Shown here: in pieces, positions 31,362-35,581 of the stretch | How the letters are laid out: each line of letters begins with the position of its first letter | How positions within the stretch are numbered: the first letter of the stretch is position 1 | Assembly: GCA_031394045.1 (NCBI GenBank) | Contig: JANMWN010000114.1 | Coordinates: 1-35,581 of the forward strand | Origin: JANYIP01 sp031394045 | GTDB taxonomy: Bacteria; Actinomycetota; Actinomycetes; Prado026 | Length of the DNA: 35,581 nt | Reading direction: 5' to 3' | The notes under the pieces: generated by a model | Told to the model about the DNA's origin: nothing | Seen by the model: the letters and a program-made list of their open reading frames with translations, nothing else | Databases searched by the model: none | Translations under genes and position numbers: made by a program

Positions 31362-34280
31362 CTAGTGCCACCAACCGTTGTCGCTGTGATGGTCGGCACG
31401 CGGTGTCACCTCGGTGAGCAGCTGAGCCAGGTGCACCGGGCGTACGTCGGTCAGGCTCGTGACCTGAAGGCGACACGAGAAGCCGTCCGCGAGCACGACG
31501 GGGGCGTCGCCGCCGGCCGCCCCGGCGCGGATGGCCGGCAGCAGCTCGCTCGCGGCGATCTGTTCCGACAGCGCCCGGTGCCCTGCCTCGACGCCGAAGT
31601 TGCCGGCCAGGCCGCAGCAGCCCGCGACCCGGGTGACCTGCGCTCCGGTCCGGGCGAGGAGCTCCGCGTCCGCGTCCCAGCCCATCACCGCGCTGTGGTG
31701 GCAGTGCGGCTGGGCCACGACCGCGCGCCCGTCGAGCCGCGGGGGCTGCCAGCCGGGGGTCTGCGCCAGCAGCTCCGCGACGGTCCGCACCGCGCCGGCG
31801 ACGGCGCGGGCCTCGTCGGTGCCGACCAGGGCGACCGCCTCCGAGCGGAGCACTGCGGTGCACGAGGGCTCCAGCCCGACGATCAGGGCGCCCGACCTGA
31901 CCGCGGGCGTCAGGCCGGTCACCGTGCGGCCCAACCGTCGCCTGGCGGCGTCGAGCTGCCCGGTGGAGATGTACGTCAATGCGCAGCAGGTACCCCTGGG
32001 CGAGAGCGCGACATCGAATCCGGCCGCCTCGAGCAGCGCGACCGCTGCCGTACCGACCTCCGGGCTGAACCGCTCGGTGAACGTGTCGACCCAGAGCAGC
32101 ACGGAGGGGCGGCCGGTCGGGACGGCTGCGGGGCGCTGCGCGAAGGTGGACCGGAAGGTACGCGCGGCGAACGTGGGTACGGGGGCCGCCGGGTCGACGC
32201 CGGCGAGCCATCGACCCAGTCGACCGAGTCGACCCAGTCGCCCCAGCGGGCCGGGCGTCCCGTTCGGGTCTTTGCCGAGCAGCCCGTTGGCCAGCCTCGG
32301 GACGCGCGAGCCGACCGCCGCCCAGCGCGGGAGCCAGCCGAGCGAGTAGTGCGCCCTGGGCCGGAGCCGTCGCCGGTACCGCTGGTGCAGCACCTCGGCC
32401 TTGTAGGCAGCCATGTCGATCCCGGTCGGGCAGTCGGTGAGACATCCCTTGCAGGACAGGCACAGGTCGAGTGCCTCGTGCACCTCGGGTGAGCGCCAGC
32501 CTTGCGTGAACAAGGTCCCGTTGAACATCTCCTGCAAGGCTCGTGCCCGGCCACGGGTCGAGTCCTTCTCGTCCCTGGTCACGACGTACGACGGGCACAT
32601 GACGCCGCCGCTCGGACCGGGGTCGGCCCGGCAGGAGCCGACACCTGTGCACCGGTGCACGGCCGAGACCAGGTCGCCGTCGTGCGGAGCCAGCGTGATC
32701 GGCAGCGGCGAGCTGCGTCGCGGCAGCTGGGTCGCCCGCAGGTCACGGTCGAGCGGTGCCGGCCCGACGATGACGCCGGGGTTGAGCATCCCGGTGGGGT
32801 CGAAGGCCGCCTTGACCTGGGCCATCAGGTCGACGGCCTCGGGCGGGTACATGAGCGCGAGCAGCTCGCTGCGCGCGCGACCGTCGCCGTGCTCGCCGGA
32901 CAGCGACCCGCCGAACCCGACGACCAGATGGGCGGCCTCGAGCAGGAAGCTGCGGAAGCCGACGGCCCCGTCGGGCTGATCGAGCCGGAAGTCAAGGCGG
33001 GCGTGGACGCAGCCGTCGCCGAAGTGCCCGTACGGCATGCAGGTAAGGCCGTAGCCGGCCACCAGGTCGTCGAACGCGCGCAGGTAGCTGCCGAGGTGCT
33101 GGGGCGGAACGGCCGCGTCCTCCCATCCCGCGTGGGCCTGCCGCCCGGCCGGTGAAACGCCGCTGCGCCCGGCGCCGTCCGCGCGTACCTGCCAGAGCGC
33201 AGCGGCGTGCGCGGGATCGTGGACGACGAGGTGGTCGATCGCCCCCATCGCACCGAGCGCGCCGACCGTGGTGAGGGCGCCGACCCGTGCCTCCGCCACG
33301 GCCTCCGTCTCACCGGCCACCTCGACGAAGAGCCAGCCCTGGCCGCGCGGCAGGGGCGGGACGGCGGCGGCGCCCCTGCGTTCACGGACCGCGGTCACGA
33401 TGCGGGAGTCGAGGCCCTCGCATGCGGTCGGCTCGTGCGCCAGCACGTCGAGCACGGCGTCCGCGGCGCCGGCCAGGTCGGCGAACCCGAGGACGACGAG
33501 GCGGGTGACGCGTGGTGCCCGTACCAGACGGACCGTGGCCCGGGTGACCACCCCCAGCGTCCCCTCGCTGCCGACGAGGGCACGGGCGACGTCGAACCCG
33601 CGCTCAGGCAGCAGGTGCTCGAGCGCGTACCCCGACGACTGCCGGGCGAACCCGCCGAACCGGGTACGGATCGTGGCCAGGTTTCCGCTCACCAAGGGAC
33701 CCAGGGCCTCGACCAGCCGAGGCTCCGGAGGCTGGTCGGCGCCGAGCCGGAGGACGTGCCCGTCGGCGATGGCGACATCGAGCGCGAGGACGTTGTCCGA
33801 GGTACGTCCGTAGGCCAGAGCCCTTGTGCCACAAGCGTTGTTGCCGACCATGCCGCCGATCGTGCAGCGGCTGCCGGACGACGGGTCGGGACCGAAGCGA
33901 AGACCGTGGGCCGCGACCGCACGCTGGAGGTCGCGGTGCACGACACCGGGTTCCACGACGGCCCGGCCGGCTTCCGCGTCGATCTCGACGATGCGGCGCA
34001 GATGCCTGCTGAGGTCGAGGACCACTCCTGCCCCGACGGCGTTGCCGGCCACCGACGTCCCGGCGCCGCGCGCCGTCAGCGCCGCTCCCGCCTCGCGGCA
34101 GGCGTCCAGCACCGCAAGGATCTCGGCGGTGTCCCGCGGGCGTACGACGACGTCGGGTACGACCCGGTAGAGCGAGGCGTCGGTGGAGTACAGGCCACGG
34201 GTGAGCGTGGAGTCGTCGACCTCCTGCACCCCGGCGCGACGGATCAGACCGGCGACCTGCGAGGTCGAACGCCCGCTCAC
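31362..34280 (-). CDS. FAD-linked oxidase/Fe-S two-module dehydrogenase (D-2-hydroxyglutarate-dehydrogenase-like)
   Basis: 972-aa protein in the YdiJ/GlcD-GlcF fusion style. The FAD-binding PCMH domain covers about residues 30-250 (TARGAGTSVAGNA, TIGGMVGNNACGTRAL), the FAD-linked oxidase C-terminal domain about 255-505 (YGHFGDGCVHARLDF, SGEHGDGRAR), two 4Fe-4S motifs about 544-618 (CTGVGSC...MCPS and CLSCKGCLTDCP), and CCG-type cysteine domains about 765-936 (GTCCAL, QPHCHHS, AGCCGLAGNFG). It should oxidise a D-2-hydroxy acid and pass electrons to quinone. The GTG at 34280 has a GGCGGAG site; a longer GTG start at 34361 would fall inside a hairpin and is rejected. It could process the hydroxy acid released by the lyase upstream. 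Confidence 0.9.
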   Translation of the reverse strand: MSGRSTSQVAGLIRRAGVQEVDDSTLTRGLYSTDASLYRVVPDVVVRPRDTAEILAVLDACREAGAALTARGAGTSVAGNAVGAGVVLDLSRHLRRIVEIDAEAGRAVVEPGVVHRDLQRAVAAHGLRFGPDPSSGSRCTIGGMVGNNACGTRALAYGRTSDNVLALDVAIADGHVLRLGADQPPEPRLVEALGPLVSGNLATIRTRFGGFARQSSGYALEHLLPERGFDVARALVGSEGTLGVVTRATVRLVRAPRVTRLVVLGFADLAGAADAVLDVLAHEPTACEGLDSRIVTAVRERRGAAAVPPLPRGQGWLFVEVAGETEAVAEARVGALTTVGALGAMGAIDHLVVHDPAHAAALWQVRADGAGRSGVSPAGRQAHAGWEDAAVPPQHLGSYLRAFDDLVAGYGLTCMPYGHFGDGCVHARLDFRLDQPDGAVGFRSFLLEAAHLVVGFGGSLSGEHGDGRARSELLALMYPPEAVDLMAQVKAAFDPTGMLNPGVIVGPAPLDRDLRATQLPRRSSPLPITLAPHDGDLVSAVHRCTGVGSCRADPGPSGGVMCPSYVVTRDEKDSTRGRARALQEMFNGTLFTQGWRSPEVHEALDLCLSCKGCLTDCPTGIDMAAYKAEVLHQRYRRRLRPRAHYSLGWLPRWAAVGSRVPRLANGLLGKDPNGTPGPLGRLGRLGRLGRWLAGVDPAAPVPTFAARTFRSTFAQRPAAVPTGRPSVLLWVDTFTERFSPEVGTAAVALLEAAGFDVALSPRGTCCALTYISTGQLDAARRRLGRTVTGLTPAVRSGALIVGLEPSCTAVLRSEAVALVGTDEARAVAGAVRTVAELLAQTPGWQPPRLDGRAVVAQPHCHHSAVMGWDADAELLARTGAQVTRVAGCCGLAGNFGVEAGHRALSEQIAASELLPAIRAGAAGGDAPVVLADGFSCRLQVTSLTDVRPVHLAQLLTEVTPRADHHSDNGWWH
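32212..32247. repeat. Four 9-bp tandem units inside the FAD/Fe-S gene
   Basis: Units close to CGACCCAGT repeat four times in frame and encode LGRLGRLGR on the minus strand, in the linker between the Fe-S and CCG domains (about residues 679-690). Copy number may vary between strains without breaking the frame. Confidence 0.7.
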
Positions 34281-34360
34281 CCGCTGCTCCGCCCTGCTCG
34301 ACGACGGGAGCAAACGTACGCGAGCGCCCGGCTCAGCACGGGACCGTGAGGTCGCAAGCA

Positions 34361-34405
34361 CAGAGCCGGCGGGTAAGGACGCGAGGTCCGTACCCGCCGG
34401 CTCTG
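34361..34405. terminator. Long perfect hairpin downstream of the secreted glycosidase-like gene
   Basis: Arms of 15 bp (34361-34375 and 34391-34405, core AGAGCCGGCGGGTA) pair perfectly. Inside the loop GGAC/GTCC extends the stem around a five-base GCGAG tip. It begins 31 bases after the stop at 34436 (minus strand) and ends 81 bases before the chosen start of the next gene. No T-tract follows, so it would be an I-shaped actinomycete-type terminator or an mRNA-stabilising stem. Confidence 0.7.
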
Positions 34406-34435
34406 GTGCTGTTCTGCACTACAGCTGTGCTCGTA

Positions 34436-35329
34436 CTACAGGGCGGCCAACGCCCGGAGGTAGGCCGTGGTCTGCGGGAGCTTGGCCAACGGCTGCGAGA
34501 AGCTCGCCGCCGCCGTGTTGTTGTACCAAGCCGCACCGATGGGCGGGTACGAGGCCCACTGCTGGATCGTGGACTGGATGTACGTGATGTTGCCCGCGTC
34601 ACCGTTGTCGGCACCGAACTCCGGCAGCGCCCACTTCTTGCCCTTGGACTTGGCGTACGCCATCGCCCGCGGGATGCTCGCCGGCACGTAGCAGTCGAAG
34701 CCGAGGACGTCAGCGTTGACGTACCACCTGGCCGGGTCGCCGTGGGGCCGGTTTGGCGCCAGCAGGATGCCGGTCAGGATGTTCATCGACTTGACCCGAG
34801 TGCTGGGGTTCTTCGCCTCGACCGAGAGCAGCTGCTTCCAGCCGGCCACGAACAGGGCTGCGCTCGAGCTCGAGTGCCGGTCGGCCTCGTGCTGCCAGGA
34901 CCAGTAGACCGTCCGGCCGGACTTGTTCCATGCCTGCAGCAGAGTCGCGAACTGCGCGTTGAACTTGCCGGAGGCCACCGTGGACATGCTGGTGTTGAAC
35001 GACACCCAGATCTGGTACGTCGACGGCAGGGCCGGCAGCTGCGCCTTGGGTGCGCTCCAGAACACGCGACCGATCTTGGCGTTCGGGAACAGCTTCAGTG
35101 TCGCCGCGGTGTTGGTGCCGAGCGATGTGCCGAACGCCACACCGTGTGCGGCCGCCGGGATGCTCGCGTTGGGGGTGACTTTGGCCGTCACCATGGCGGG
35201 AGCCGAGACCTTGGACTTCGTCGCCTTGGCAGGCGCAGCCGCGTTGCTTGGGCTCACCAGAGCCGGGATCAGGAGGGGGACTGCTAGGAGCGAGAGCGGT
35301 GCGAACTTGCGAAACTGGGCGATAGACAT
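34436..35329 (-). CDS. Secreted glycoside-hydrolase-like protein (GH26/TIM-barrel type)
   Basis: 297 aa with a Sec signal peptide (MSIAQFRKFAPLSLLAVPLL, cleavage near SNA-A at residue 30) and an Ala/Lys/Thr/Pro-rich linker. The catalytic part looks like a clan-A glycosidase barrel: a strand-4 motif VYWSWQHEADRH with Glu148 as candidate acid/base, and a strand-7 motif WALPEFGADNGD with Glu237 as candidate nucleophile. DVLGFDCYVP and GAAWYNNT are typical barrel strands. The layout resembles beta-mannanase-like GH26 proteins, but the exact family and glycan are not certain. Its promoter and leader lie in the last 250 bases of the window. Confidence 0.75.
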   Translation of the reverse strand: MSIAQFRKFAPLSLLAVPLLIPALVSPSNAAAPAKATKSKVSAPAMVTAKVTPNASIPAAAHGVAFGTSLGTNTAATLKLFPNAKIGRVFWSAPKAQLPALPSTYQIWVSFNTSMSTVASGKFNAQFATLLQAWNKSGRTVYWSWQHEADRHSSSSAALFVAGWKQLLSVEAKNPSTRVKSMNILTGILLAPNRPHGDPARWYVNADVLGFDCYVPASIPRAMAYAKSKGKKWALPEFGADNGDAGNITYIQSTIQQWASYPPIGAAWYNNTAAASFSQPLAKLPQTTAYLRALAAL

Positions 35330-35581
35330 ACGGAGAAACCTCTTCTGTCATAGGAGCCGGCGTCCCGCCCGAGTACCCCGAGCTCCAGTCGGATTCAAAA
35401 CGTGCGGTGGTCGAACAGGCCTCTCCTTCCTGCGACCCATCGAGTGGGTACCGCTTCCGTGATCGGTTCGTTATCTGTCCCGGGATACCTTGCCATGCCC
35501 TTCGGGACCAGTGGGGGAGGAGGGGTGCTGTGTGTCGTATGCGTTCATCGGGACCAGAATTCACACGGATGACACATTTTC
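35330..35581 (-). promoter_or_regulatory. Long structured 5' region of the glycosidase-like gene
   Basis: About 250 bases upstream of the secreted protein hold no convincing gene. Inverted repeats are visible: GTCCCG/CGGGAC (35477-35482 and 35503-35508), ACCCA/TGGGT (35435-35439 and 35445-35449), and GGTACCC with GGGTAC (near 35446-35452 and 35372-35378). On the minus strand GAATCCGAC occurs at 35389-35397, a string also found in the 3' core of c-di-AMP riboswitches, but the other conserved blocks are not seen. The region ends at the window edge. Confidence 0.4.

Noticed and set aside
31350..31380. CGTTTGAT and CCAACCGTTG strings resembling the regulon motif
   Set aside because: They lie between and within the 3' ends of convergent genes, where no promoter is expected, and the full motif is not present.
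34281..34361. N-terminal extension of the FAD/Fe-S dehydrogenase to a GTG at 34361
   Set aside because: The extension is not typical of the family and its start lies inside the strong hairpin, while the GTG at 34280 has a good ribosome-binding site.
1..35581. tRNA, rRNA, CRISPR arrays, insertion sequences or phage genes
   Set aside because: I looked for cloverleaf arms, spaced direct repeats, transposase motifs and terminal inverted repeats and saw none. The 'holin-like' protein at 27344 has no phage neighbours.

Overview
The window is very GC-rich. GTG and TTG starts, 4-base stop/start overlaps and long spurious antisense reading frames are common. Together with a lipoprotein sugar-type ABC importer, a SCO6745-like protein, SnoaL-like proteins and a KstR2-like TetR regulator, this points to a high-GC actinomycete chromosome (Actinomycetota); I cannot name the genus. 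I see no rRNA, tRNA, CRISPR array, transposase or phage integration module. About 35 protein genes are supported and they are densely packed.

Layout. (1) 219-5502 (+): solute-binding lipoprotein, double ATPase and permease of a ribose-type ABC importer, followed by a SCO6745-like protein and a SnoaL-like protein. (2) 5573-10902 (-): an OhrR-like MarR regulator, then a tightly coupled catabolic operon whose order of transcription is carboxymuconolactone-decarboxylase-like protein, acyl-CoA ligase, two half-size MaoC hydratases and two short-chain dehydrogenases (SDRs). (3) 10983-16458 (+): acyl-CoA dehydrogenase, fused TPP-dependent E1, enoyl-CoA hydratase, TetR regulator and a 7-TM PQ-loop protein. 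(4) 16430-19092 (-): FMN/F420 split-barrel protein, an acetoacetate-decarboxylase/SnoaL fusion and a large SDR. (5) 19210-21594 (+): SDR, MDR reductase and VOC protein. (6) 21744-24398 (+): ECF sigma factor, a probable membrane partner and a secreted beta-helix protein. (7) 24530-31329: a CoA ligase broken by a one-base frameshift, then on the minus strand an AGE-family isomerase, a small membrane protein and a DUF389 protein, then on the plus strand a CoA ligase coupled to a citryl-CoA-lyase-like protein. (8) 31362-35329 (-): a large FAD/Fe-S dehydrogenase and a secreted glycosidase-like protein.

Functionally, regions 1-5 and the ligase/lyase/flavoprotein genes look like an uptake and CoA-dependent catabolic island: import, CoA activation, alpha-beta oxidation, hydration, SDR oxidation, then C-C cleavage or decarboxylation. 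The substrate cannot be read from sequence. A steroid/terpenoid-like, cyclic or branched carboxylic acid would fit the MaoC pair, the SnoaL-like folds and the KstR2-like regulator, but this is inference.

The most notable signals are these. A 16-bp motif (CCAACCGKTTGATAGG) recurs just upstream of several transcription units and probably defines a local TetR regulon. Three enzymes (acyl-CoA dehydrogenase, CoA ligase, citryl-CoA-lyase-like protein) appear to have replaced canonical catalytic residues. A bacterial 7-TM PQ-loop protein carries two PQ motifs. An acetoacetate decarboxylase/SnoaL fusion, an orphan fused E1, and a sigma factor/anti-sigma-like/beta-helix cassette are also worth attention.
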